A stretch of DNA of 64,000 nucleotides. It comes from Aliivibrio wodanis. Its GTDB lineage: Bacteria > Pseudomonadota > Gammaproteobacteria > Enterobacterales > Vibrionaceae. The notes under the pieces were generated by a model. It made no database searches. It worked only from the letters and a program-made list of their open reading frames with translations, and had not been told where the DNA came from. The stretch lies in assembly GCA_000953695.1 (NCBI GenBank), contig LN554846.1, positions 1,798,001 through 1,862,000 on the forward strand, in the 5' to 3' direction. Below are positions 1 to 8,881 of the stretch, piece by piece. A program made the translations under genes and the position numbers. Each line of letters starts with the position of its first letter. Position 1 is the first letter of the stretch.

Positions 1-932
1 AAACCGCCAACAGTTACGCTACCCGTTGCTTTTACAATCATATCTGCAGCAATATCACCACTTACAATAACACTGCCTTTAAATTTTACATGACCAGTCG
101 AAATATCAACTGCATTCAAACAAATAGCATTATCTACATCAGCACCATCATCATGAATCCATGGCATACCAGATGTTTGAGCTATGACTAACTCTGAGTC
201 ATTAGGAGAGATCATTGCGCCTTTACCAGCTCTTAACTTAATATTCTTACCTGGTGTTGCCTGAATTACCTCACCTTTCACCGTAAAACCATCAATTCCA
301 TTAGTTGGAGGTGTACGGCGAATTAACTCATCACCTTCAACCACTGTAATTGTCTCACCTAGATCTCTCATATCAACTTTATCTTCCTCGCCTTCTTTCT
401 CTTGAGGTTGTAAAGCTTGATCACGAAAATCTTCAACTAAAGGAGTAAAGCTTGAATTATCACCATCAACGGGTTCCTTACCTTTAGCAACTAGGAGTGA
501 TACCTTTTCACCGGAGGCTAAATTTCGACTCAAGACCATTACTTTTTTTAATGCATTTTTACTAATACCACGAGTGATTTCCATGCTTGTTAGTGCTGAA
601 ATAATATCACTGCTTTGAAGATCTCTACCGCCATATGCACCAATAACTGCCATCGTTGCTTTCATGTCTCGCTCTTCAAGCGCAATGAAAACTTCGGCAT
701 CACGACGCTCAGCAACCTGACGATTCTGGTGATTACTGATCATGCCGCTTTTAATATCATTAATGATAGAAGAAATAATTTTCTCATCAAAGAAAAAACC
801 ATTTGCTCCTATTTCCTCTAAAGATTGCTTAAATCCTTTTAAGGTTGGTTCAGCATCCGGCTGAAATTTATCAGGAAAGCGTAAAACAACCGCATTATCA
901 TCCTGTATCAATGTTAGAATAGAATTCCACAT
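1..932 (-). CDS. DUF342/FapA family protein (5' part only)
   Basis: The reading frame runs off the left edge of the window, so only about the first 310 residues are visible. The product begins MWNSILTLIQDD and contains the polymer-binding style beta region typical of the DUF342 (FapA, flagellar assembly protein A) family: GEVIQATPGKNIKLRAGKG, then NAICLNAVDISTGHVKFKGS and SVIVSGDIAADMIVKATGSV near the break. An upstream ATG at 938 is in frame, but the AAGAG ribosome site lies only 3 nt from it and 9 nt from the ATG at 932, so 932 is preferred. It follows the glutaredoxin gene by about 66 nt on the same strand and is probably co-transcribed. The family is linked to polar flagella and cell-surface assembly; the exact role here is inferred. 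Confidence 0.85.
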   Translation of the reverse strand, partial: MWNSILTLIQDDNAVVLRFPDKFQPDAEPTLKGFKQSLEEIGANGFFFDEKIISSIINDIKSGMISNHQNRQVAERRDAEVFIALEERDMKATMAVIGAYGGRDLQSSDIISALTSMEITRGISKNALKKVMVLSRNLASGEKVSLLVAKGKEPVDGDNSSFTPLVEDFRDQALQPQEKEGEEDKVDMRDLGETITVVEGDELIRRTPPTNGIDGFTVKGEVIQATPGKNIKLRAGKGAMISPNDSELVIAQTSGMPWIHDDGADVDNAICLNAVDISTGHVKFKGSVIVSGDIAADMIVKATGSVTVGG

Positions 933-998
933 GTCCATCACTCTTAGTATGTATTACAGTTTTAAATTAACCGTAAATATAGTTAGTTAATTGTTATT

Positions 999-1286
999 CT
1001 ACAGTTCAAAATCATCTAAATCTATGTCGGTCTCTTGACGCTCAAAAAACGCCACTAAATCGTCGTGTCCACCAATATATTTTCCATCTAAGTAAATTTG
1101 AGGCACTGTATTTACAACGATTCCCTCTTTTTCCTGAATTAAAGCAACCATTTCATCTTTATTTAGATCGACGTCTAATGTCAGAACTTTATACTCTATA
1201 TTTTTATCGTCTAAAATTGTTTTTGCTTTAACACAAAATGGGCAGACTGTTTTTGAGAAAACTATCGTTTGAGCTGTATCGAACAT
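999..1286 (-). CDS. glutaredoxin family protein
   Basis: A 95-residue thioredoxin-fold oxidoreductase. The dithiol active site CPFC is at residues 15-18, the cis-proline segment NTVPQIYLDG follows at about 59-68, and GGHDDL near residues 73-78 matches the glutathione-binding end of glutaredoxins. The C-terminus has a short acidic tail (DIDLDDFEL). It should reduce protein disulfides or glutathionylated proteins using glutathione in the cytoplasm. It starts 19 nt after the DUF2884 gene with an AAAGAGA ribosome site and precedes the DUF342 gene, which suggests a three-gene operon. The CPFC centre differs from the CPYC of E. coli Grx1 and Grx3, so no specific symbol is assigned. Confidence 0.9.
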   Translation of the reverse strand: MFDTAQTIVFSKTVCPFCVKAKTILDDKNIEYKVLTLDVDLNKDEMVALIQEKEGIVVNTVPQIYLDGKYIGGHDDLVAFFERQETDIDLDDFEL

Positions 1287-1305
1287 TTCTTTTATCTCTT
1301 TATTG

Positions 1306-2061
1306 TTAAATAGTAAACGCAGGGTATGCTTTTAGTTCTGGGATCAATTCATGTAACTGTTGTTCTTCATCGGCAATCTCGGTTGCTGAATCACACAAGG
1401 CTCCTGCTTCTTTTTTCATTTCTTGTTTATGTTCTTTTATTTTAGTGTTTATTGATGATTGTACATCGCTAAATTGTTGCTGTAATTCAGAGAAATTAAA
1501 TTCTCCTTCTTTCATTTTATTTGATAACGAGTTAAATACACTTGAGAACAACTCTTTATCTAAACTTTGTACCATCAACTCAAGATCTTGCTTCCAACCA
1601 GTTTCTATATCTTGAAAAAAATTCTGTTCTAATACCAGATCTTTGCCTTGATAGAACTGCTGTTTAGCTGTTTGCTTATAATCATTGATTTTTTCTTTAA
1701 CCGATTCAAATGAACCTTCAGCATTAAATGATGTTTCAATATCACTAACAAACTCACTCGCCGCTGCAAATCCTTTATCGGTAAAATCAACAATACTTGG
1801 TAGATAATTGGCTAACTGCTGCTGATACTCTTCAATCGCTTGTTTTTGTTCTAACGTCAATTTAAGTTCATTATCATTGATAAAAACATGTCCATTTTTA
1901 TCGATTCTAAGTTTATCTTGAGTATTCTCAACCTTAACCTCTCCTACCGACGTTAATATTACATCATTTTTTACGGTAATTGGGCAAATACCAGCCCAAG
2001 CTTGGTTAGTTAACAATAAGGAGATTAAAACAACAGCCTTTTTCAATGACATCGCACTCAT
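1306..2061 (-). CDS. DUF2884 (YggN-like) periplasmic protein
   Basis: A 251-residue protein with an N-terminal signal peptide (KKAVVLISLLLTNQAWA) ending at about residue 23, followed by C25. The N-terminal mature part, with ICPITVKNDVILTSVGEVKV and IDKNGHVFINDNELKL, resembles E. coli YggN (DUF2884). The remainder is charged and helical with a second cysteine near residue 223. The ATG at 2061 has AAAGA directly against it, whereas the in-frame ATG at 2052 (MSLKKAV) has AAAGA at 9 nt, so the shorter start is plausible. Function is unknown; the protein is probably periplasmic or membrane-associated. It is the first gene of the presumed operon with glutaredoxin and the DUF342 protein. Confidence 0.8.
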   Translation of the reverse strand: MSAMSLKKAVVLISLLLTNQAWAGICPITVKNDVILTSVGEVKVENTQDKLRIDKNGHVFINDNELKLTLEQKQAIEEYQQQLANYLPSIVDFTDKGFAAASEFVSDIETSFNAEGSFESVKEKINDYKQTAKQQFYQGKDLVLEQNFFQDIETGWKQDLELMVQSLDKELFSSVFNSLSNKMKEGEFNFSELQQQFSDVQSSINTKIKEHKQEMKKEAGALCDSATEIADEEQQLHELIPELKAYPAFTI

Positions 2062-2138
2062 TCTTTAATTATTCCACATACTAAACAGTTTAACTGATTG
2101 CGACTCAATTGCTCAACTTAGAATATTTACCCAATAAA

Positions 2139-2188
2139 TAGCAATCGTTTGCTTTTGTTCTGGTAGTACAACATAGTTCTGGTATGAT
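2139..2188 (+). promoter_or_regulatory. PurR-type operator and promoter of purC
   Basis: The 16-mer TAGCAATCGTTTGCTT at 2139-2154 matches the PurR consensus ACGCAAACGTTTGCGT at 12 of 16 positions, including the central CGTTTGC. A TATGAT -10 element lies at 2183-2188 with a poor -35 near 2160. The operator therefore sits over or just upstream of the -35 region, a normal place for purine repression of purC. The ribosome site AGGA at 2215-2218 is 8 nt from the ATG. Confidence 0.7.
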
Positions 2189-2226
2189 GCATCCTGTATT
2201 TAAATCGTTTATATAGGAATTCTACA

Positions 2227-3330
2227 ATGAGTCTTTCCGAACAAGTACTTGCTGTTAATGATGATCTCCCAATTCGTACCGATAAGCCTGTACACAGTGG
2301 TAAAGTACGTTCTGTATATTGGTTAACAGAGGAAGACAGCCGCCGCCTGATTAAAGAAAAAGGCTACAATGTCGCAGCTGATGCACCTTTAGCTATCATG
2401 GTAATTAGTGATCGTATCTCTGCATTTGATTGTATTTGGCATGGTGAAGGTGGATTAAAAGGAATTCCTGGTAAAGGTGCAGCCTTAAATGCGATTTCAA
2501 ATCATTGGTTTCAGTTATTTAAAGATAATGATTTAGCAGACAGCCATATTCTTGATATCCCTCACCCATTTGTATGGATTGTTCAAAAAGCAAAGCCTGT
2601 GATGATTGAAGCTATTTGTCGTCAATATATTACAGGTTCAATGTGGCGTGCTTACACTCAAGGCGAACGAGAGTTTTGTGGTATTACTCTACCTGAGCGT
2701 CTAGAGAAAGATGAGCAGTTATCAGAACTACTGTTAACACCATCAACAAAAGGCGTGTTAACAGGTATTGAAGGTGTTCCTGAAGTAGATGATGTCAATA
2801 TCACACGTAAAGACATTGAAGATAACTACGATAAATTCAATTTTTCTTCTGTTGAAGATATTGCTTCTTATGAAAAACTACTTAAAGAAGGTTTTGCGGT
2901 TATCGCCAAAGCATTGAATAAAATCGATCAAATCTTTGTCGATACGAAGTTTGAATTTGGTTACGTTAGCGATGCACAGGGCAATGAGAAATTGATCTAT
3001 ATGGATGAGGTAGGTACCCCAGATTCATCTCGTATTTGGGATAAAAATGCTTATCGCTCTGGTCATATTATTGAGAACTCAAAAGAAGGTTTCCGCCAGT
3101 TCTTATTAAATCACTTTGCTGAACCTGATATTCTTTTAAACAAAAATCGTATGGAAGAACGTTTTGCTTTAGCACAAGAGAATGAACTTCCATTAGAAGC
3201 GATGATGGACTTATCAAAAACGTATTTAGACATTGCAGCTAAAATTACAGGCTCCCCAATTACGTTAAGTGATAATCCAAAAGCAGAGATCATTAAAGTA
3301 TTAAAAGAAGAATATCAATTAGTTGATTAA
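2227..3330 (+). CDS. purC: phosphoribosylaminoimidazole-succinocarboxamide synthase
   Basis: SAICAR synthase of de novo purine synthesis: it joins aspartate to CAIR using ATP in the cytoplasm. The 367-residue length is that of the long Vibrio and eukaryote-like form rather than the roughly 237-residue E. coli enzyme. The family signatures are visible: [11 protein letters not shown] (23-33, nucleotide site), [13 protein letters not shown] (59-71), [14 protein letters not shown] (130-143) and the catalytic region [16 protein letters not shown]. It stands alone with a PurR-like operator upstream and a strong terminator just after the stop, so it appears to be a single-gene unit under purine control. 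Confidence 0.96.
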   Translation: MSLSEQVLAVNDDLPIRTDKPVHSGKVRSVYWLTEEDSRRLIKEKGYNVAADAPLAIMVISDRISAFDCIWHGEGGLKGIPGKGAALNAISNHWFQLFKDNDLADSHILDIPHPFVWIVQKAKPVMIEAICRQYITGSMWRAYTQGEREFCGITLPERLEKDEQLSELLLTPSTKGVLTGIEGVPEVDDVNITRKDIEDNYDKFNFSSVEDIASYEKLLKEGFAVIAKALNKIDQIFVDTKFEFGYVSDAQGNEKLIYMDEVGTPDSSRIWDKNAYRSGHIIENSKEGFRQFLLNHFAEPDILLNKNRMEERFALAQENELPLEAMMDLSKTYLDIAAKITGSPITLSDNPKAEIIKVLKEEYQLVD

Positions 3331-3351
3331 TATTTAACTTTTTTAGCTTAA

Positions 3352-3382
3352 AAAAATGGCGACCACATTGGTCGCCATTTTT
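3352..3382. terminator. bidirectional intrinsic terminator between purC and the barrel gene
   Basis: A 14-bp perfect stem (AAAAATGGCGACCA at 3352-3365 with TGGTCGCCATTTTT at 3369-3382) and a 3-nt loop. It has A-tract and T-tract flanks on both sides, so it can end both convergent genes. Confidence 0.9.
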
Positions 3383-3409
3383 GTATTTAACATTCTAATA
3401 ATCAGATGA

Positions 3410-3898
3410 TTATAGGAAGTGTACTGTTAGGTTAACAGATGCAAAATCAATATTTTCATCACCAACAGTGAAGTTATTGTAGCCTGCACCCAGAGTTAGC
3501 ATTGGGAATACACTGTATTCAACACCTAAACCGATGAATGGATCAACACCATCATCAGACTTATAACCGTTTGTGCCTTCCGCTTCCCAGCTATGCATAC
3601 CCGCTTTACCGTAAACATGCAGTGGACCAAAATCAATGCTTGGTTTAATAGCAAAGTTAACTGAAGTTACATCAGCAGAACCAGCAGCACCAGAATAATC
3701 ATAAGAACCTAGGTTCCAAGCACCCATTTCAACACCGATGAAAGGAAGAATACCTGTACCGATGTGAGCACCGTATACCGTAGAACTTTCGCCAGCAAAA
3801 TCAGCAGAACCAGCTTGTACGCCACCGTAAATCAGTGAATCAGCAGCCGCTGTTACTGATACGCTCGCTAGAGCTAACGCTAAAAGTGTCTTTTTCAT
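3410..3898 (-). CDS. small outer-membrane beta-barrel protein
   Basis: A 162-residue predicted outer-membrane protein. The chosen start (MKKTLLALALASVSVTAAA) gives a clean signal peptide and has AGGAT 6 nt upstream; a longer frame opens at 3931 but lacks a ribosome site. The mature protein has alternating hydrophobic and glycine-rich strands (LIYGGVQAGSADF, VYGAHIGTGILPFIGVEMGAW, LHVYGKAGMHSWEA, PFIGLGVEYSVFPMLTLGAG) and ends VNLTVHFL with the C-terminal aromatic or hydrophobic residue typical of Bam substrates. This fits the OmpA-like transmembrane-barrel fold (OMP_b-brl) with about eight strands. It lacks a peptidoglycan-binding domain. Substrate and role are unknown. Confidence 0.8.
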   Translation of the reverse strand: MKKTLLALALASVSVTAAADSLIYGGVQAGSADFAGESSTVYGAHIGTGILPFIGVEMGAWNLGSYDYSGAAGSADVTSVNFAIKPSIDFGPLHVYGKAGMHSWEAEGTNGYKSDDGVDPFIGLGVEYSVFPMLTLGAGYNNFTVGDENIDFASVNLTVHFL

Positions 3899-4007
3899 CT
3901 TAAATCCTATTTTTACTAGAGGGAGCGGCAATCTTTGACGCTCTTTTCAATATTATAAAATAACAAGCAATTAATGTGCCGAAATTAAGTGTAGTGTACG
4001 GAAAACA

Positions 4008-7000
4008 TTAACACTCAGCAATGGCATTTTTTACTCGTTTATCAGAAACTGGGTACGGTGTCCCAAGTTGTTGAGCAAAGTAGCTTACTCGAAGCTCTTC
4101 TATCATCCAGCGGATCTCTTTTACTTTATCTGGAATAGGCTGCCCTTTCGGGATTTTATTTAATAACTCTTTATATTCATTATTAATGCCTTCCACTTTC
4201 AATAAGTGAACACGGTCTCGATTTGGATCAATTGGAAGTTTTTCCATTCGGCGTTCAATTGCTTTCATATAACGATGAATGTCTGCTAATCGCTTCCAAC
4301 CACACTCTGTTGCAAAGCCTTTGAAGATTAAGTTCTCTATCTGAGCTTTAATATCAGACAGTGCAAACGCCATGCTTAAATCAACACGGCCTTTTAATTT
4401 TTTCTGTATTTGGAAAGCCGTCGTTAAAATCGTTTCAACTAATTTAGCTATCTCTACAACCGTATCTCCAAGCTCTGCTCGAATGTGTTCTTTCATTTTG
4501 TCGAAAGCCTCAGGCTCCCAAACTAGGCCACCTTTCTCTTCGATTAGCTTATCAATACCACAAGCAATACAGTCATCAATTAAATCCAGCACTCGGCCAT
4601 ATTGATTAAAGTACAAGCCTAGTTTTGACTTATTTGGTAAATTGCTATGTAAATACTTAATAGGAGACGGAACATTAAGAAGGATCAAGCGACGTTGGCC
4701 TGCCTTCATTGCATTGTGTTGCTCTTCTTCTGTTTCAAACAGTTTGATTTCAACACTGTCTTTACCATCCACAATCGCAGGGTAAGCTTTAACTTCAAAG
4801 CCACCACGTTTTTGTGTGTAAAGTGCTGGTAACTCACCAAAGCTCCACGTTTTAAGGCCTTTTTGCTCGATATCATCATCTGCAACTTGAGATAAGGTTT
4901 CTTGCACTTTATCTTTTAAGCCATCTTTTAAATCATATAGGTCACGACTTTCTTTCAGCTTACGGTTACGGTGATCAACAACTCGGTAGGTTACTTTTAA
5001 ATGATCTGGAATTTGCTCTAATTTCCAATCTTCACGTAACACTTCTACCCCAGTCATGCGTCGCAGTTCTTTTTCAAGACTGTCTAATAACGGCGCATCA
5101 AATGGCGTTGCACGAGATAAAAACGCATCTGCATAATTCGGCGCTGGTACAAAGTTACGACGAAGTGTTTTTGGTAACGATTTAATGTAAGCAACGACCA
5201 TCTCATGACGTAGACCTGGAATTTGCCAATCAAAACCATCCGTTGTCACTTGGTTCAAGATTGGTAATGGCACATGTACCGTTACACCGTCACTATCTTG
5301 ACCTGGTTCGAATTGATAACTTAGCTTCAGTTTTAAACTACCTTGATGCCAGAAATTCGGGTAATCAAGATCCGTTACATGACTTGCATCATTACGGAAT
5401 AACATCTCTTTTTCAAAACTCAGTAAATCCGGCGTTTCTTTCTGTGCGCTTTTCCACCAAGAATCAAAATGACGACCTGATACAACATCGGTATTTACGC
5501 GTTGGTCATAAAATTCAGCAAGCTGATCATCATCAACCAAGATGTCGCGACGACGGGATTTATGCTCTAACTCTTCAACTTCTTGCAAGAGCTTGCGGTT
5601 TTCTTTGAAGAATTTATGATTGGTGCTCCAATCCCCTTCAACTAGCGCTGAGCGAATAAATATTTCACGACAAACTGGCGCATCAATCGAACCATAGTTA
5701 ATTTGACGCTTAGGAACAATTGGAATGCCATAAATAGTGACTTTCTCGTATGCCATTACTGCAGCAGATTTTTTCGACCAATGCGGTTCACTGTAGCTGC
5801 GTTTAATCAAATGCCCTGCTAGTGGTTCAATCCATTCAGGTTGAATTTTCGCAACAATACGACCCCATAATTTCGAGGTTTCAACCAGCTCTGCAACCAT
5901 TATCCATTTTGGTTGCTTCTTAAATAAGCCAGATGCAGGGAAAATATGGTAACGCGCATTTCGAGCACCTTGATATTCATTTTTCTCTTGGTCTTTTTGA
6001 CCGATGTGAGAAAGCATACCGGCTAAGATTGCAGTATGTACGCTTTGATAACCTGCCGCTTCTTGATTCACTTTATAATTAAGCTCTTTCATTACTTGGC
6101 TTAATTGATAGTGAACGTCTTGCCACTCACGAACACGTAAGTAGTTTAAGAAATCTTTACGACATTGCTTTCTAAATTGGTTACTTGAAAGGGCCTTTTG
6201 TTGCTCTTTCACGTGTTGCCATACATTCACAAAGGTCAAAAAGTCTGAATCTTCATGATTAAAGCGCTTATGCTTATCATCAGACTGCTGTTTTTTGTCA
6301 CTTGGGCGTTCGCGAGGATCTTGAATCGACAGTGCTGCCGCAATGATCATCACTTCTTGCAATGCATTGTAATTTGGCGCTTCTAGAACCATACGAGCTA
6401 AGCGTGGATCGATTGGCAAACGAGCCAATTCACGCCCCACTTTCGTTAAGCTTTTCTTTGAGTCTTTAGCGTTAGGATTAATTGCCCCTAACTCTTCAAG
6501 CAGCTTTACACCATCTTGAATATTACGATTATCTGGCGCTTCTACAAATGGGAAGGCTTGAATATCACCTAAACCTAACGCGGTCATTTGTAAAATAACA
6601 GACGCCAAGTTAGTACGTAAAATTTCAGGATCGGTAAACTCAGGGCGCGCAACAAAGTCTTCTTCTGAATACAGACGAATACACACACCTTCAGATACAC
6701 GACCACAACGGCCCATACGCTGATTTGCACTTGCTTGAGAGATCGCTTCAATTGGTAGACGTTGCACTTTCGTTCGGTAACTATAGCGACTGATACGTGC
6801 CGTACCCGGATCAATAACGTACTTAATGCCCGGAACGGTTAACGACGTTTCAGCCACGTTAGTTGCCAGTACAATTCGACGACCAGCATGAGGTTGGAAC
6901 ACTCGGTTCTGCTCTTGAGACGATAAACGCGCGTATAGAGGCACAATTTCAGTGTCTCGTAGGTTACGTTTTTCTAGTGCTTCTGCAGTATCACGAATTT

Positions 7001-7901
7001 CTCGCTCACCCGTCATAAACAACAGAATGTCCCCTAGCCCTTCTTCACATAGCTCATCAACTGCATCAAAAATACCTTCCAGTTGATCTCTATCAGTATC
7101 ATCGCCATCTTCGACAATAGGACGGTAGCGCGTTTCAACAGGGAAAGTTCGGCCTGATACTTCAATAATAGGTGCATTATTAAAGTGTTTTGAAAAACGT
7201 TCAGGATCGATGGTTGCCGAGGTAATAATAATTTTTAGATCAGGGCGTTTTGGTAGTAGTTCACGCAAGTACCCCATAATAAAATCAATGTTCAGGCTAC
7301 GCTCATGCGCTTCATCGATAATAATGGTGTCATACTGATTTAAGTATCTGTCGTTTTGGATTTCAGCCAGCAAAATACCGTCAGTCATCAATTTAACTTG
7401 GGTGCGCTCTGACACTTGATCGTTAAATCGAACTTTATAACCAACATGGCTACCCAGCTGTGTTTCCATCTCTTCTGCAATACGATCAGCAACCGAACGC
7501 GCCGCAAGACGACGTGGCTGTGTATGACCGATATTACCAAATTTACCACGACCTAATTCCAAACAAATTTTTGGCAGCTGTGTGGTTTTACCTGAGCCGG
7601 TTTCACCTGCAACAATAACCACTTGGTTATTGGCAATGGCTTCTGCTATGTCGTCTTTCTTTTGGCTAACAGGCAGGTCTGGGTATTTGATCGTCGGGCG
7701 ATCCATTTCACGGTTATTAGCAACCTGCATAGATTGTGCGATGTCTAATGCAATTTCATCAAACACGGCGTTTCTTGATTCTTCTTTTTTAATGCGTGAT
7801 GCGCCATGAATGCGTTTACTTAGGCGAAAACGGTCACGCAGCATACATTCACTTAGGGCTTTTCTAAGTGTTGCTGCTGAATTTTGATTTGATTGACTCA
7901 A
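4008..7901 (-). CDS. hrpA: ATP-dependent RNA helicase HrpA
   Basis: A DEAH-box RNA helicase close to E. coli HrpA over its whole length. Walker A GETGSGKTT and DEAHERS are in the N-terminal third, followed by SAT (ITSATIDPERF), the motif VI region QRMGRCGRVSEG, and the long HrpA-specific C-terminal half ending in EEKGGLVWEPE and EELRVSYFAQQLGTPYPVSDKR. In E. coli HrpA is linked to mRNA processing and rescue of stalled ribosomes. I place the start at a TTG at 7901, because AGGA lies 6 nt upstream and the result, 1297 residues, is near the E. coli length (1300). Alternatives are ATG 7931 and GTG 7952, both with poor ribosome sites. No co-transcribed gene is obvious. Confidence 0.95.
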   Translation of the reverse strand: MSQSNQNSAATLRKALSECMLRDRFRLSKRIHGASRIKKEESRNAVFDEIALDIAQSMQVANNREMDRPTIKYPDLPVSQKKDDIAEAIANNQVVIVAGETGSGKTTQLPKICLELGRGKFGNIGHTQPRRLAARSVADRIAEEMETQLGSHVGYKVRFNDQVSERTQVKLMTDGILLAEIQNDRYLNQYDTIIIDEAHERSLNIDFIMGYLRELLPKRPDLKIIITSATIDPERFSKHFNNAPIIEVSGRTFPVETRYRPIVEDGDDTDRDQLEGIFDAVDELCEEGLGDILLFMTGEREIRDTAEALEKRNLRDTEIVPLYARLSSQEQNRVFQPHAGRRIVLATNVAETSLTVPGIKYVIDPGTARISRYSYRTKVQRLPIEAISQASANQRMGRCGRVSEGVCIRLYSEEDFVARPEFTDPEILRTNLASVILQMTALGLGDIQAFPFVEAPDNRNIQDGVKLLEELGAINPNAKDSKKSLTKVGRELARLPIDPRLARMVLEAPNYNALQEVMIIAAALSIQDPRERPSDKKQQSDDKHKRFNHEDSDFLTFVNVWQHVKEQQKALSSNQFRKQCRKDFLNYLRVREWQDVHYQLSQVMKELNYKVNQEAAGYQSVHTAILAGMLSHIGQKDQEKNEYQGARNARYHIFPASGLFKKQPKWIMVAELVETSKLWGRIVAKIQPEWIEPLAGHLIKRSYSEPHWSKKSAAVMAYEKVTIYGIPIVPKRQINYGSIDAPVCREIFIRSALVEGDWSTNHKFFKENRKLLQEVEELEHKSRRRDILVDDDQLAEFYDQRVNTDVVSGRHFDSWWKSAQKETPDLLSFEKEMLFRNDASHVTDLDYPNFWHQGSLKLKLSYQFEPGQDSDGVTVHVPLPILNQVTTDGFDWQIPGLRHEMVVAYIKSLPKTLRRNFVPAPNYADAFLSRATPFDAPLLDSLEKELRRMTGVEVLREDWKLEQIPDHLKVTYRVVDHRNRKLKESRDLYDLKDGLKDKVQETLSQVADDDIEQKGLKTWSFGELPALYTQKRGGFEVKAYPAIVDGKDSVEIKLFETEEEQHNAMKAGQRRLILLNVPSPIKYLHSNLPNKSKLGLYFNQYGRVLDLIDDCIACGIDKLIEEKGGLVWEPEAFDKMKEHIRAELGDTVVEIAKLVETILTTAFQIQKKLKGRVDLSMAFALSDIKAQIENLIFKGFATECGWKRLADIHRYMKAIERRMEKLPIDPNRDRVHLLKVEGINNEYKELLNKIPKGQPIPDKVKEIRWMIEELRVSYFAQQLGTPYPVSDKRVKNAIAEC

Positions 7902-8139
7902 AATATATCCTACTGAATTTTTATTATTCATTAACTGCAAGGATTCTATCACATTCTTAACTCTATCTACCTTAGCGAGATAAAAATCTGTTTTACTTTA
8001 TTGTAATAATCCACTGCCTAAAAATCTAAAACGCGCTTGATAAACAATCAAACTGTACGGTTATTTAGAGATTAGATTGCCCGAATAGAGCTCCCTTTGC
8101 TAAACTTAATGCATCAATCCTAATCATTAAGATGGCTGT

Positions 8140-8466
8140 ATGGAATTTAACGGTAAGCACATTGAACGCGACGCTCAAGGGTATTTAATGAATCATACCG
8201 ATTGGTGTGAAGAGTTAGTTCCACTGTTCGCGAAAGAAGAGAATATCGAATTAACTGACGCTCACTGGGAAGTTATTCGCTTTGTTCGTTCTTTTTATGA
8301 AGAATTCAAGACATCGCCAGCAGTTCGTATGTTGGTAAAAGCGATGAAAAAAGAACATGGCCCAGAAAAAGGCAACAGCAAATACCTATTTAAACTATTC
8401 AAATTAGGCCCTGCAAAACAAGCCACAAAATTGGCGGGTTTACCAAAGCCTGCAAAATGTCTTTAA
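8140..8466 (+). CDS. tusE: TusE/DsrC family sulfur-relay protein
   Basis: A 108-residue protein very like E. coli TusE, the sulfur acceptor that passes persulfide sulfur from TusBCD to MnmA for 2-thiouridine formation at the tRNA wobble position. Conserved segments are [17 protein letters not shown] (39-56), [11 protein letters not shown] and the C-terminal [19 protein letters not shown]. The penultimate cysteine (C107) is the sulfur-carrying residue. It is convergent with the acylphosphatase gene; the two are also neighbours in E. coli. The ribosome site is weak (AAGATGG). Confidence 0.93.
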   Translation: MEFNGKHIERDAQGYLMNHTDWCEELVPLFAKEENIELTDAHWEVIRFVRSFYEEFKTSPAVRMLVKAMKKEHGPEKGNSKYLFKLFKLGPAKQATKLAGLPKPAKCL

Positions 8467-8501
8467 GCTTATATTCACTAAAAGCATTTACTAATATAAG
8501 C
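8467..8501. terminator. possible weak terminator between tusE and acyP
   Basis: A 9-bp inverted repeat GCTTATATT (8467-8475) with AATATAAGC (8493-8501) between two convergent genes. It is AT-rich with a 17-nt loop and no long T run, so termination strength is doubtful. Confidence 0.3.
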
Positions 8502-8524
8502 AATTAACAAGTAGAATCATCACT

Positions 8525-8797
8525 TTAATACATTTTAAAATCAGACAACTCTTGCCACTGGGTTTCAACTTTCTCGATAGAATCAACACGAGCTAATTGA
8601 GGCCCTATTTTCAACCATTCTGCTAATGCATTTACCTTTTCCTCTTCTCCACAAGCAAGTACTTCAACAGAACCATCTGCTTGATTTCGAGCATAGCCTG
8701 TTAAATCAAGTTTCAATGCCGTATGCGCGGTATGAAAACGAAAACCTACACGCTGTACTTTTCCCTTTACAGTAAACTTGAACGATTTTTGTGACAT
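8525..8797 (-). CDS. yccX: acylphosphatase
   Basis: A 90-residue acylphosphatase, hydrolysing carboxyl-phosphate bonds in the cytoplasm. The signature [14 protein letters not shown] (residues 15-28) holds the phosphate-binding loop and the catalytic arginine, and [20 protein letters not shown] (35-54) holds the catalytic asparagine in the [11 protein letters not shown] motif. It ends DFKMY, like the family. In E. coli this gene lies between rlmI and tusE. Here the tusE neighbour is kept, but a chemoreceptor gene and a palindromic element separate it from rlmI. Confidence 0.94.
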   Translation of the reverse strand: MSQKSFKFTVKGKVQRVGFRFHTAHTALKLDLTGYARNQADGSVEVLACGEEEKVNALAEWLKIGPQLARVDSIEKVETQWQELSDFKMY

Positions 8798-8881
8798 AAC
8801 TCACCTATTAACTGTAATTTATAATAATGTTTTTTAATCATAATATATTATCAATCCCCCCATCATATATACGGATCTAAT

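Noticed and set aside
615-821. A 68-codon plus-strand frame in the DUF342 region
   Set aside because: The minus strand encodes the DUF342 protein across it with recognisable sequence; this is its shadow.
5243-5608. A 121-codon frame antisense to hrpA
   Set aside because: It lies wholly inside the well-conserved hrpA gene, with no ribosome site or plausible protein.
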